Source: Prostheceraeus crozeri (Eukaryota; Platyhelminthes; Polycladida; Euryleptidae). Taken from it: DNA of 64,000 nucleotides. Location: contig CAJQUW010003168.1 in assembly GCA_907163375.1 (NCBI GenBank), forward strand, positions 62,001 through 126,000, read 5' to 3'. A model generated the notes under the pieces. That model was given only the letters and a program-made list of their open reading frames with translations. It had not been told where the DNA came from and did no database searches. Position 1 is the first letter of the stretch; the number at the start of each line of letters is the position of its first letter. Shown here one piece after another: positions 35,117 through 46,575 of this stretch. Both the position numbers and the translations under genes were made by a program.

Positions 35117-35312
35117 ACCCTGTGGGAACGAATCTGGCGAAAAGCTGGCAGATAATCAGCTACATATTATCATGCAATAGTTCAGTAATAATTTTTAGCA
35201 TATTCGCTGGCGAAGTTCGCCGACGACAATTCGCGAATTCGCGCTATGTATGCCACCTTTTACTTTTGACTTTCTCTCTTATTTTCTTTAGTAATCCGCC
35301 TATATGCCTGGC
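35117..35312 (+). repeat. dispersed repeat, second copy of 1585-1769
   Basis: Joins directly to the end of R copy 6. Contains CCCTGTGGGAACGAATC and GCTGGCGAAGTTCGCCG. Opposite orientation to the copy at 1585-1769. Confidence 0.6.
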
Positions 35313-36142
35313 ACCTGAGCATTTTCACCTCTTTCGGTGAATTCGACCTTTGCTACGCGAAAGGTTCCTCTCTGATCCGACTTTGTTTACGCTTGATGTT
35401 TCACTGAAAAATCGTTTCGGGACTTTTCTACGCAACGAACTTTTTCACTACAATAAAAAAATGAACGTCATTATGCTGACGTCATAACATCACACGGTGT
35501 CTTAAGGTCTCAAGCAGACTATTCGTTGCTGCGTGCGCAGTGAACGATGGTAGGGTGTTAGCTTTTGAGGATCGGCCGTCAACAAATATAGCAATGGACT
35601 TCAATTAGATGACAATCTAAATACTTTTGACGGTTGTTAGTATGGCAGCGGCATGGCAGCGGTATCAGTATCTTCGGCATGTTTCAATCACACATTTACA
35701 TGGAAGAGAAAGGTAATGTTTCTTTAAAGTCTCTTGTTTATTATGTCTGTTGTCCGTAGGCTCATTTGGAAATTACTTTCCGTCGAATAAAGGTAAACTA
35801 CATTCCCCATTATAAAAAAATAATTTTCCGGGAGACGTGAGTCAGTTTGGCTGTACTATAATACATGTAATGATATATTGCACCTATCTACTACATTTTT
35901 CTTCAAAACGTTCAACTTGCAAAGAAGTAATTTAGTTTCTGCAATGCAATAGTCTTAATCGAGGATGAGACAATCCCTATCATGGTTGTCGACAAAAACC
36001 GTTGCTGTATCTTCCATAGATAGTTTAAGCCTTAAGGTCACCGAGATTGTGAGTCATTTTTTTGAAGCATTTGTCTTGTCTGTCCAACATGATTCGTCCT
36101 CCCTAGATCGCTTTTATGAGAAGACACGCCGGCAGACGTATT
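35313..36142. other. non-coding, nothing recognised
   Basis: No gene-like frame. Contains TGACGTCA near 35478, too short to interpret. Confidence 0.45.
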
Positions 36143-36159
36143 GAGCCGTATGCATAAAA

Positions 36160-36345
36160 ATAAGCAAATGCTTTTGCTTCAATAATCTAAGCAAAAGCTT
36201 AAGTTCGCATGCGTTGGCACTTGCTTTTTCTTTAAGCAAAAGCTTTTGCTTTTAAGTTTAAGCAAAAGCTTCAAAAAGTAGCGTTTGCTTCAATTCGTAT
36301 GCATAATTCTAACCAATGACTTTATTTCTTAAGCAAAAGCTATTA
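36160..36345. repeat. subterminal AAGCAAAAGCTT repeats
   Basis: AAGCAAATGCTTTTGCTT, TAAGCAAAAGCTTAAG, AAGCAAAAGCTTTTGCTTTT and further variants follow the left end. The same motif is repeated inside the right end (40365-40470). In Harbinger elements such repeats are likely binding sites for the Myb-like protein; that role is inferred. Confidence 0.65.
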
Positions 36346-36395
36346 CAAATTAGAGCGCAGATAGATGTCGCTCCAGTTTTTAAGAAATCGCAGTC

Positions 36396-37418
36396 ATGGC
36401 GGAATACATGAAAATCCGAGAGACCAAACATTACAAAGTTCGTCGTAATCATGAAAAAGGTGATTTTTTACGATTGTATCGATTCAGAGAGGACACTCTA
36501 CTGTGGATGAGCGATTATTTCCTGGGAAAGAATTGTGAGAGAAGGGGATCTGCACTGACGTCATTGGAAAAAATGAAAATATTTTGTCGATACATGGCAG
36601 ATCCAGGTTTTCAAACGGGTGTTGCTGAGGATCTAGGAGTTCATCAAAGTACTGTTTCTCGGCAAATACATTCAGTAATGGATTCTATAATTAAGAAGAG
36701 AAATATTTGGATTCATTTTCCGACTTCCCAAGAAGAAATCCAAGAATCAAAAATTTTATGGCAAGAAAATAAATCAATGCCATCAACCATCGGAGCGATT
36801 GATTGTACACATGTGCGTATTGACAAGCCGCCTGGTGTATTTGGTGATGAATACGTAAATAGGAAGGGATACGCTTCGATTATTGTGCAGGCAACTTGCA
36901 ATGCTAGATTTGAATTAATAAGTCTCGACGTAAGTTGGCCTGGGTCTGTGCATGACAGTCGTGTACTTCGAAATTCGGACCTTTTTCTCCATTTACGTGA
37001 TTCAAAGCCTCCGGTAATCTTGCTTGGTGATGAAGGCTATCCTTTGCATCCATTTTTAATGACTCCTTTCAAAGTTCCCCGAAGTGAAAAACAGACGTTT
37101 TATAATAAAACACACGCGAAGGAACGCGTCGTTATCGAGCAAACATTCGGCCAGCTGAAGCGTCGTTTTCCCATGCTGCGGTACGGACTTCGATTGAAAT
37201 TGGAAAGTGTTCCAACTGCTATCACTTGTTGTACCATTTTACACAACATAGCAAAATACTTCAATGAACCCGATCCGATCGATGATGAAGAAAACGTTGA
37301 ACCTGATGAAGACTTGATTGACATTACTGAAATGCTTGAGATTACTAATCAAGCCGAAAGTCGACGCCTAGACATAGTGGATATTTTGTTCAATCGCAGA
37401 AACATACGCCTTAGCTGA
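36396..37418 (+). CDS. Harbinger transposase (HARBI1-like DDE nuclease)
   Basis: 340 residues, intact. Helix-turn-helix-like region at ~70-100 (GVAEDLGVHQSTVSRQIHSV), then the nuclease: TIGAIDCTHVRID (Asp136), WPGSVHDSRVL (Asp187), LLGDEGYPLHPF (Asp212) and VVIEQTFGQLKRRF (Glu248). The C-terminus is acidic. It belongs to a different sub-lineage from the transposase at 8374: the two share family motifs but little else. It would act on the GAGCCGTATGCAT-type ends. The ATG at 36396 lies just after the subterminal repeats. Confidence 0.9.
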   Translation: MAEYMKIRETKHYKVRRNHEKGDFLRLYRFREDTLLWMSDYFLGKNCERRGSALTSLEKMKIFCRYMADPGFQTGVAEDLGVHQSTVSRQIHSVMDSIIKKRNIWIHFPTSQEEIQESKILWQENKSMPSTIGAIDCTHVRIDKPPGVFGDEYVNRKGYASIIVQATCNARFELISLDVSWPGSVHDSRVLRNSDLFLHLRDSKPPVILLGDEGYPLHPFLMTPFKVPRSEKQTFYNKTHAKERVVIEQTFGQLKRRFPMLRYGLRLKLESVPTAITCCTILHNIAKYFNEPDPIDDEENVEPDEDLIDITEMLEITNQAESRRLDIVDILFNRRNIRLS

Positions 37419-37883
37419 TGCTAGGCCAAATAGTGTCAAAATCAATGAGCTTTGATGTTGTGTAAAGTAAAAGTTACATTGATATTTGTATTAAAATTGA
37501 TGATCAGTTAGTCTTTTGTGTCGTCTTTCAAATATGAACTTCCACCACATCCACAAGTCTGAATCTGCATGACCTCATGAAATCATATTATTTTAGTCGT
37601 TAATATACATACGGGTCTACTTGTAACAAATGTTTAGCAGGAAAAAAACAGCATTAGTAATGTAGCAACAAATGCATGAGCTAGTGATAGTAGGTTTATC
37701 AATTTATTTTGTGTGTTATTGTGTATTACTATATACTATATTAATTATTAATAATTATCAATATATTGTTATTATATTACATTATTGTTATAGGCCTATT
37801 AGTATTGTTATATTATTGATATAAATATATCAATAACCATATTATCTTTGTTAGATATACGATTATTTAAGTTCATGGTATGA

Positions 37884-37941
<58 letters not shown>

Positions 37942-38271
37942 ATATTATAAACCTTATATTTTAGTAATTACGATGGGATTTTACTATTGCTAAAATAAAG
38001 ACTAAAAATAGCATGATAATTCCTAACTGATGAACTGATGCATTATATGGATCAAAGCAAGGATAATTTATTGTTGATTAAGAAACAATCATTTCTCTCT
38101 TAATAATTTTATTTCAATTAGAAATCTATCAATCAATAATTTGAATTAATTACAATTAAATCCCCATCATCCAATTATCTAGGTATTATTTAGACTGATA
38201 AAAGAGCTATCTCTTCCCCCAATTCGAATTCTTATAAACTTTGCTGTCCTGTTCCAGTACCGCAGCAAATG
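37419..38271. other. Harbinger internal spacer
   Basis: Non-coding, very AT-rich sequence 3' of the transposase. It holds the (AT)n tract listed separately and ends with the left AGCAAATG duplication (38264-38271) of the nested element. Confidence 0.6.
37886..37937. repeat. (AT)n microsatellite
   Basis: About 25 uninterrupted AT dinucleotides. It lies inside the second Harbinger element. Confidence 0.95.
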
Positions 38272-39279
38272 TAGTGATGAATATTTTCCGGAAAATTTTG
38301 AAAGTTTTGATTTTTTTGATAGGCCTTGTAAATTGAGCGCTTCCACTGCCGAGGCAGCTACGTACCAATAAATTGGGTCTAGAACTCTTAATTTCATCAT
38401 TATTTCGATTAAAGCGATCGTAGCAATGCGAGTTCCGTCCGCGGATTTTTGAACATTCCTATTGCCACAGTGGCTATTTGTGCCATTTTGTTAGCATTTT
38501 TAATTATCATACAGACACCGTTTTGGATAACCTGAATCTTGCTTTACAATAGGGGTACAATTTCATGCACTGTGAAAGATCTGGAGTAAAAATAATGTAC
38601 TTCATTTTGGAGTTTGCTTATTAGCTTGAAATTTAAGCTTTATTATGCAGCGTGGATCAGTGAAAGAAATTCTTCATATGTTGATGAACAAGTGAAGTAT
38701 AAGCAAGTCCACGCAGCATTCATGAGCGACCATTTTGGAAGACATGAAGACTGTAAACTCGTTAGATATTTGGTAACTAAAGATATCTGTGATGAGTAAA
38801 AGAATATCTATGATAGCCTTTAACTTCTGGCCTATTGTCCGACATCTTCGCTGAGGATACATATTTTCCATTTCTAGTTCATGGTTCAGATAGTTCAAAT
38901 TCGATTTCAGCTGCCCAAATGAATTTCAGATATGATCCACATGAATCTCCAATTGAATTTAAGATCTTTTCATCTGTGCTTCTAACAGACTTCTGAAATT
39001 CAGCTAGAGAAATCTGAAATCCATCTAATGTCTGAAGTTCATTTGGAAAGATCTGAAATAGACATGGAAAAGGTGCAGTTGGTTACAAAAGTTGACATAC
39101 AAAAGTTTTCGGTCTTTGAATATTACAGAGTCTTTTCAAACGACTAAAATAAGTCTCCAAAACAAAGGAAAAACCTCAATCGCCGAAAAATAAATTTCAA
39201 AATTTTCCAGTGGAAAATTTTCCGGAAAATTTTGAAAAAATTGGAAAATTTTCCGGAAAATTTTCCATTTGCATCACTA
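38272..39279. mobile_element. hAT-like non-autonomous element, 1,008 bp, nested
   Basis: Starts TAGTGATGAATATTTTCC and ends (reverse complement) TAGTGATGCAAATGG. Both ends continue into TTTTCCGGAAAATTTT. It is flanked by the exact 8-bp duplication AGCAAATG (38264-38271 and 39280-39287). TIR of this form plus 8-bp duplication is characteristic of the hAT superfamily. No transposase is encoded. It is inserted in the non-coding spacer of the Harbinger element, so it is younger than that element. Confidence 0.85.
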
Positions 39280-39412
39280 AGCAAATGTAATAAATCGCTT
39301 TTTTTAAAATTCTCAGCCTGTCTCACAACACAAAACCGTAACATGTGCTCGTATGGTAGCTAACATAAATGTATTCACATAATAAGACAGATTAAAAAGT
39401 CCAAGAAAAAAC

Positions 39413-40174
39413 CTAAACATTATTCGTTGCAATCATATAAGCGTCATAATCAGCACACTGATTCATTTCATGAAGAAGCTGTTGACTTTCTTGATTTCTT
39501 TTGGTAAATATATCAGCAGATTTTTCCATTAAATTTCGAGTTTTCATCCGATAGTATTTCAACTGCTCCAAAAGAACAAGACGCTGTAATTCACTTGTTG
39601 TTAGTTTGCTTGTTTCGTCAGTTTCCTCAACGAGTCGTTTTCTTTTAGGCTTAATTGCCGGTGTGGGTGTATGGCTATTCGAAGACACCGCTTCCTTCGG
39701 AAAATTTACACTTTCTGCCTTTTGTGTTGATTGAAGGCCAGATGAAATAGCACCTTGGATTCGACAGAATATCGGGTTAATATCCCCCTGCAATAATTCG
39801 AACATCATCCGTTCCCATGGCTTCAAAGTTATCTTGCGATTACCAGTCTTTTTTACATCAGTCTTCTCCTTCACTATCTTCTTCATGTTAGCTATCTTTT
39901 TCAACAGTTGCTGTCTCGTGTAAATCTTTGCGTATTTGGTTTGTAGTAGTTGTCTTAAAGATTCAATAGCGTCAATTTTCTGCACCTTGACGTGAGGCTT
40001 CTGACTTTTCTCGAGTAGTACTGGGTAAGATGATAACAGTTCAACAAACGCCATCTGATTATCGTCATTTTGACTATCAATCTCCTCCGTTTCTTGGATA
40101 ACAGAGTCCTCTTCAGACTCCTCGCACGCATAATAGGGGGTACGACTCGCACCACTCATGTCTGACGATAGCAA
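39413..40174 (-). CDS. Harbinger accessory Myb/SANT-like protein
   Basis: 253 residues, open. Acidic start (EESEEDSVIQETEEID), then a trihelical region (MAFVELLSSYPVLLEKSQKP, TRQQLLKKIANMKKIVKEK) resembling the Myb/SANT or MADF-like domain of Harbinger accessory proteins. Basic stretch KPKRKRLVEE is a likely nuclear localisation signal. Helical C-terminus (LQRLVLLEQLKYYRMKTRNL). Convergent with the transposase. The family assignment rests more on position and layout than on strong motif identity. An alternative start is the Met at residue 6. Confidence 0.7.
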   Translation of the reverse strand: MLSSDMSGASRTPYYACEESEEDSVIQETEEIDSQNDDNQMAFVELLSSYPVLLEKSQKPHVKVQKIDAIESLRQLLQTKYAKIYTRQQLLKKIANMKKIVKEKTDVKKTGNRKITLKPWERMMFELLQGDINPIFCRIQGAISSGLQSTQKAESVNFPKEAVSSNSHTPTPAIKPKRKRLVEETDETSKLTTSELQRLVLLEQLKYYRMKTRNLMEKSADIFTKRNQESQQLLHEMNQCADYDAYMIATNNV

Positions 40175-40487
40175 TCTATTTAATCTGTGCTTCCACCAAG
40201 TGATATGATCGATAAGACTGAATCGTGGTTGGTTTTACGTTCTGATCACGTGAGGACTGGTGAATGAAGATATCGTTTGTTTCAAACTATAAATAGATCT
40301 GATATCATCACTTGGTAGCGTCAATTGTCTTCGCTGTCCAACCATTTACTAAGTCTTGTAGCAAATGCTATTAAGTAAAAGCAAACTGTTATACATATGA
40401 ATTTAAGCATTTGCTTCTCAGAGAGCTTTTGCTAAAAAGCTTTTGCTTTTTCCTAGAAGTAAATGCTTAAGTTTATGCATGCGGCCC

Positions 40488-42030
40488 ATTATTGTTCAGT
40501 CTGATCCCATGCGAAGAGAAAGTGAGTACTTTAAGCGATGAATTCTATGCTGACTTAGCTCGCACTATCAAGGTAGCGTTTTAAGTATTTTTTCGGTAAA
40601 ACTTAGTTACCAAATTATCTAATGAGGGGAGTTGAAAATTTGATAATATGTCACTTCTGATGATGGTCTAATGATGATGCTCATTATTGTCTACTAGTTT
40701 GGTAAAGTAAGAAACTCGCAAATTTTAAATACAGCCACATGCAGTCTCTTTCATTACTAAAATGGTTGGCTCAATTTTGATGAAAGGAACTGATTTCATC
40801 TGCTAATATTTACCGTAGGTAACAAAACACTTCACGTGGTTAACGAGATCAACTGAACAATGTGTACCTTAATAATACCTTTATTAAAGACAGATGATAC
40901 CACTCTTACATTCATAAAGAAATATAACGAAGTAATGTATGTTTGATAAATACAAGCGTTTATTTACGTACTTACATGTACCTACGATTGTACCTCTTCG
41001 CAAATTAACGTGTTTGTACTGTTAAAGATGTTTTGCTTTAAATAACTGAAGAAAGATACAGTAGACATTTATTAAAATCAGTACATTTATCTAAAATTTA
41101 TATGATGTACATGTACATAAACTTTAATTTCAGTCTCCATGTTATCAAGGCACGAAGAGAAATAACATTTTAATTTTGAAAGCATAAGTCGTTACTTTTT
41201 CCAGCATTTTCATCTGAATATTTTACACAATCATTTAGTGTATAAAACTACTCGATGAATTTTGTTTAGAAAAGGATGCTAATTTCAACTTCCAAGTCAG
41301 TAGGTCAGGAAAAAATGTATGCTAATAGCACGTTGTCAAAAAGATCACTATCATATAGTTTTTCGACTATCAAACACCCGATATTAGAAAAAGTAGGTCC
41401 ACTTTCTAAAATGAATATTCAGACCATCTCGCTTTATGAGCGATTAGATTAAATGTTTCAAGGTACTCTGATGCATATGTTCTAGTTGATTCGGTTTTAG
41501 CCATTTAATGATCATGTATTTGAAGATCAATTTCATCTCTTTAGTCTTTTAACCAAATTTGTTGAAACTGATTTCGATATTTAATGAGTATCATCAAAAT
41601 TGGAAAAATAGCACATTAATGTTAATGAATGAGAATGAAGAAACGTCGGGTAGAAAAATGGATTGTATATTTTTATCTGTAAAGCGATTACACAAAAATA
41701 ATTTTAATTAAGTAATTAAGGAAAACAATTTGCTTAAATGCTGAATTAGCAGATATTTTAGCTATGTTAGGACAACCATATGTATGCTCCATTTCTCGAG
41801 TAATCGTATCTAACAAACTAGTGTACAAAAATGTTGCAATAAAATATGCAGATGTGAATGCTCAAATCAATAATTGCAACAATCAATTTGTATTAGATTA
41901 AAACGGCTTTACACGGGAGTTTCTTGCATCTTTCTACTACTAGATAAATGTCGTTTATATCTCCCACATTTAGGATAAGGACACCAAATTAGATTAGCGC
42001 ATAGTAATAATAAAATCTAAGGCATAGATA
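40488..42030. other. non-coding, nothing recognised
   Basis: 1.5 kb AT-rich, no repeat family shared with the rest of the window was seen. Confidence 0.45.
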
Positions 42031-42340
42031 ATTTTCAACTTCGATATTTAGAAATCTATAAGTCTCCAGTAGAATGTAAATTAGTAGAAGCTATGTGGAT
42101 TTGTAACCTACAACCTAGGTTGAATAGGAAGGAAGAGTTGGTGCGCTCGTGATCAAATATCTTCGCATCTCCATTGTATCCTTACAATAGAATTGTATTA
42201 TTTTGTATCGTTTGTATATCATTGTATTATCGTTATATTTGTAAGTTATTGATAGCACTAATTCAATTTTAGATATTTACTGTATCAAACTAGCAGTCCA
42301 GTCAATTCATAAAACCTCTTGACGAAGGAGTACGAACTCT
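42031..42340 (+). pseudogene. possible PLE endonuclease C-terminal remnant
   Basis: An open stretch to TGA at ~42150 reads LRYLEIYKSPVECKLVEAMW then ICNLQPRLNRKEELV. This has the layout of the end of a GIY-YIG endonuclease in Penelope-like elements (EA..I...P.LNR..E). About 150 bp downstream, CTTGACGAAGGAGTACGAAC with a short stem resembles the 3' structured motif of the other two PLE copies here. The N-terminal signature is gone. Confidence 0.4.
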
Positions 42341-44465
42341 CAAAGTTTGAGTATTTTTAGCAAATTGTGACTCATCAGTATCAGGCCTAGTTGGAAGATA
42401 GATAATAAAATTATTTAGAAATGTTTGGTTATCATTAAAAAGCTTTTGATAATATGAATTGTGACTCAAAGGATAACAATTTAGTGCGGCAATGTCAAGG
42501 GTTTAACAGTCTATAAGCCTAAATATGTTTATCTGGAGATAAATTGCGGGTGAAGTCCATCTGTAACAGATACGCCATGAGAGTTACAGATCCCTCCATA
42601 TTAGCACAATATAACCACATAATTGTTTATTTGTGTTCAATATTCAGATATTTTCCGGCGGGATGCAAAATCTTGAATTACCAACTAGTTGCTTAAGATT
42701 ACATCGCGATGAAAAAGAAACAACTATAGCTTTAAGATGATAAAGCCATCTGTTAATAAAGATATGGGGAGAGCAATGAATAGACCTATACGGTATATGT
42801 GTCATAGCATAACAAACCTATTGATTTCTTCATGTAGGCCTATCATTTTGCATTTCACACTGCTATAAGCTCTGTGATTATTGTTTCCATAATAAAGTAT
42901 ATCCTTTACAAAGAGTACACAAATTTCAAAGTGTACCAGAAGATAGGCATTGATTCATTCTTCGCATATCTACATGTAGAAAGACAGTGAAACAGCTAAT
43001 CAGGACATCATCTTGTATGGTAGCCTTGTAAACTGCTGCCCTAGCCCATTCATATGTTGTCTACTAAAGTACCAGAAATTATTCCATATTTTAGCACAAT
43101 TTTATTATACTTCATTTTTTATTGAGTTATTTATTACTAATTCATAATTGAGTTAACAAAATTTATGAATGTTGACTAAATATGGTGTCGAGGTAATAAA
43201 TACGGTATATGTGGAAAGAAGTAACAGTTGCTAATAGTTGATAAATGAACAATATAACCAATTAACAAATAAGCTTTGATCCCTAGTTATAGAGCCTACA
43301 TGATGATCCAATTGTGTCCTCTTTCTGAAAAGTGCCCTTTTTGTAAGTTTGTTCCCCAGTAAAATTCTGTAAAGAAAAGCTCGGTAGCTAACCAAAGATT
43401 TTATTTATAAATTGCTTTGGATATTGATCGAGTTGGATCGCAATGCAGTACTGATACTTAGAGCGCGTGAATGCGTTCGTACGATTCAATTTCATTTTGA
43501 AAACGAAGACAACGTTGATTAAAACTTATGTTAGAGAACTTTCGGCTATCTACATCAATCTAATAAAACAACAGCTAGCCTATCTAATAGAGAATAAAAC
43601 GAAGGAAATTTTAGGTTTACCACAGAAATTCAAACACAGATGTAAGCTGAATTCTATTGTAAAGTTAAAACTGTTAGCATATACTGTTATACCAATCTGT
43701 CGCGGAATATAAATATTTTGACACCGAAGTAAATTCATAACCCCCAAAGTAGTAGGCTGAGGATCTGCTGCCTGTTTGAGAGCACAAGTAGGCCTACGGG
43801 CACTGGTATTCGAATGATGTGAACGTAGGAAAGAGTCTCTACCATACTTTACCAGCTGTACAATTAGGCTTCGTTAGCATGTTTAGCAGTAGGAAAACGG
43901 GAAATTTCGATTCCCCGGATTTTTCATCATACTAAATGCTGCATGATGACACTCCGGTACGAATTTTACGCCCGTCCCGAAAATTTGGGCACGGTCCGAC
44001 TGGGAGCACCGGTTTGCTTTTATCTTCATATAAATACATTATTATTGATGTACGTGGGTGTGTGATGCAATCATCATCACAAATCAGAGTGTCATTTATC
44101 TCCTTGATCGGTGACTCTGATACACTTACTCTAGTACATATTAATCAATGCCGCTTTTCAGATCGATGGAGGAATTAATGGAGAATCGATGGAAATCAAA
44201 TGAATTAACACAGGAAAACGACTTGTGTAAGTAATATTAGAAGATCATAAGTTTGTGTAAGTGTGTCATGTTCATAAAAATGGATTACTTGAATTTGAAT
44301 GTAATGTTGAAAAATGGAGTCCTCTGTCTTGAATGCAATGTTTAGATGACGAGTAGCAGCGATTAGCGACAGAAAACAATTTTCCATTAACATATTTGAA
44401 TCTCGGTCAGATGTTTCATCATCTAAACAAGAAGTTTACTCTCAAACATGGGGAATTGATTTGTA
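42341..44465. other. non-coding, nothing recognised
   Basis: Short frames (for example 43467-43712 and 43936-44178) have no recognisable domain or start context. The block AAGAAGTTTACT at 44429-44440 recurs at 62802-62813. Confidence 0.45.
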
Positions 44466-45163
44466 ATTATATAGATTGGAAGCTTTCCCAAGTCAGATAG
44501 AAGACTTTTCTGTTCTACCGCGAGATCTTTCGAGTAATGGGCAAAAGACCGTTCCAGGACACCATAAAATTCAAAAAATAGTATCTCTAAAAACGACATA
44601 AATTCATGAATTTTGTCCCTTTTCAGGTTTTCAAGACCTAAATTCATAAATTTAGTCCATTTAAAAAGTATCATTTTTTGAAAAAATAGTATTTTTAAAA
44701 ACGACTAAATTCATGAATTTTGGTCATTTTTTCAGGTTATGAAGACCTAAACTCATAAATTTAGGCGTTTTTAAAAATACCCAATTTTTCAAATTTTTCA
44801 AAATCTCAAATTTGTGATTATGACATTTTGCTCCCAAAAGCATGACCGTTCCAGGACACCGAAAAAATCAGAAAAGTCAAGAATCTCAAATTTGAGATTA
44901 TGACATTTTACCCACCCTTAAAATCATGACCGTTCCAGGACACCGAAAATCATAAAAGTTGAGAATTTCAAATTCATGAATTTTATCCATTTTTCAGGTT
45001 TTTAAAATATGAGATAACTAAAATTATGTGACTAATAATATTTCTTTAAAAATGGAAGAAACAAAAGTGGAAGAAACCGCAAGAATATATCCTTCGTTAT
45101 CACAGTTAAAAATAAGTGAATTGAATAAAGAAAAACATAAAGATAGAGTACGTTATATGAAAA
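44466..45163. repeat. left terminal inverted repeat of the Polinton-like element
   Basis: Matches the reverse complement of the right end from GGAAGCTTTCCCAAGTCAGA inwards to CGTTATATGAAA. The motif GACCGTTCCAGGACACC occurs three times (44547, 44844, 44928). Several short palindromes such as AAATTCATGAATTT are present. The inner ~110 bp duplicate the first codons of the gene at 60665-61381. Confidence 0.9.
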
Positions 45164-45189
45164 GAAATAATGTTATGAACAAGCGATGA
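45052..45189 (+). pseudogene. truncated 5' copy of the 60665-61381 gene inside the left repeat
   Basis: ATG at 45052 starts the same protein as ATG at 61381 (VEETARIYPSLSQLKIS), but homology stops at about codon 37 where the repeat ends. The frame runs into unrelated sequence and stops at 45189. The right copy has 15 extra bases (an additional KADET) near its start. Confidence 0.8.
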
Positions 45190-45248
45190 AGGATGTTCAC
45201 TAGTACTAACTAATAACATTTTCATCATAACATTCATAACACTTTCAC

Positions 45249-45689
45249 TTAATGTTGTTGCGCTGCTTGCTGTTGCGCTGCTTGCTGTTGCGCTGCTTGC
45301 TGTCGCTCTGCTTGCTGTTGCGCTGCTTGCTGTTGCGCTGCTTGTTCTTCGTTAATTTGATTCATAACTCGTTCATAAGTTGGCGGCCCTGTTGTATCGA
45401 CGTTGTTCGATGATATTGTTGCTTGTTCAATAATTTATTCGTCCCGTTCTTGTGATAAGGTTCTATTTAAAGAAAATATTACTGTCTGCCGTTGTTCAAA
45501 TAAGTTTAATATTTTCTTATCAATTGTATAATTGATGTGCGAGTCTCCGATATATTCAAAAATTCTTCTCATATCCAAGTGTAAAAATATTTTACTTCGT
45601 GCTTGCAGATGTATGATTTCCCTTGTTAACTTCTGAATTCTTCTCCGCTTTGTCTCCAATCGAACAGATCTTTCAGTAGATCCAACCAT
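45249..45689 (-). pseudogene. unrecognised protein with PPxY motif and Gln/Ala repeats
   Basis: Starts MVGSTERSVRLETKRRRIQK at 45689. An in-frame TAA occurs at 45435-45437, after which the same frame continues with TTGPPTYERVMNQI and a C-terminal run of AAQQQ units, stopping at 45249. The PPTY motif fits the PPxY WW-binding (late-domain) consensus known from adenovirus and retrovirus structural proteins, so a minor virion protein is possible but unproven. The Q/A repeat is a 15-bp DNA repeat (TTGCTGTTGCGCTGC). Confidence 0.5.
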
Positions 45690-46253
45690 GGTGATGATAA
45701 AATTTAAACTAAGATTGTAATGTGTCGCGTTTTATGAATTGTGTGTGTGTTTAAATAGTATGTGAAAATTATGAATGGTGATCTAAGCAAACCGGCATTG
45801 TAGGTGAATGAAGTTTGCTTGACAACATACGGGTATGACATGACGGGTATGATTAAATTTACTTGAATGACAATGGGGAAATTGCACCGCATTGTAAATC
45901 ATCTCATCGACCAAAATGCGAGCCACACCACCGACCAAAGCCAGAACTTTTGCGGTTATGGTTCGACAGTCGGTCTCGACTATCGATGCTGCGATATTGT
46001 ATTGAATGATTGCTATAACAACAGAATATTCCCTCAAAGCAGAGAATGAATTAATAGATTGCTTTTATGTTATTAACGCTATGTTATGAATGCACAACCC
46101 GTATGATCCCCTAAAAAAATCATGCGGTTTGAGAAATGTGGTAACAGATGTTGCTAATGTCTTAATACAGATAAAACAAACAATATCCTCTTAATGAGAG
46201 TTCATAAAAATAAAATGGAACATTGTTAAACAATACATTTTATTTCATTGAAA
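45690..46253. other. intergenic, nothing firmly recognised
   Basis: Higher GC than the neighbouring genes. Two overlapping opposite short frames (45783-46037 minus, 45867-46049 plus) exist; neither could be assigned. Confidence 0.4.
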
Positions 46254-46481
46254 ATGAGTAGCATTTGAGACTTCCTAAAAATATACGGCAAACAAACCAC
46301 GTCAAATTTCGATTTAAATAAGATTGCTAATCAATTGGGAATAAAGAATTTTCACCTATTGATGAGAAATGAATTGCAGTTGATTAAAGATGTACGAAAC
46401 ACTAACTCTACTAATAAACTGATTCCTTACAAATGTAACGTTTTAAATTTGATTGAATTAAATCATTTCAAAATCGAATAA
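46254..46481 (+). pseudogene. tandem duplicate of the protease N-terminus
   Basis: ATG at 46254 and a frame of 76 codons with TGA at codon 5. The segment SNFDLNKIANQLGIKNFH is nearly identical to the start of the next gene (TNFDLKKIANQLGIKNFH). It then diverges (DVRNTNSTNKLIPYKCN) and stops at 46481 without the catalytic half. Either a partial tandem duplication or a paralogue that lost its catalytic part. Confidence 0.65.
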
Positions 46482-46575
46482 GTAGTAAGGAAAGTCGTCA
46501 TTATGAGACAGTTTTAAATCAATACCCCCCTTCTGACTTCTAGGGGTCCCTACAAGAATTTTTTTTAATTATAAA

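Larger units (their letters stand above)
36143..40487. mobile_element. complete Harbinger transposon, 4,345 bp, with nested insertion
   Basis: Ends GAGCCGTATGCATAAA (left) and GGGCCGCATGCATAAA (right, reverse complement), each bounded by ATT (36140-36142 and 40488-40490), a 3-bp duplication as expected for Harbinger. It encodes a DDE transposase (+) and a convergent Myb/SANT-like protein (-). About 1 kb of its length is a later hAT-like insertion. Both genes are open. Confidence 0.9.

Noticed and set aside
35470-35490. TGACGTCA as a CRE-type regulatory site
   Set aside because: A single 8-mer with no nearby gene is not evidence of regulation.
43467-43712. An 81-codon frame in the 40.5-44.5 kb gap
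   Set aside because: No motif, no start context and no similarity to any family I recognise.
45867-46049. A 60-codon plus-strand frame with CGYGS...LDYRCC...NDCY, resembling a secreted phospholipase A2 calcium loop and active site
   Set aside because: The catalytic His is absent, the spacing after the Cys pair is wrong (four residues instead of two), and the frame is very short. Probably chance.
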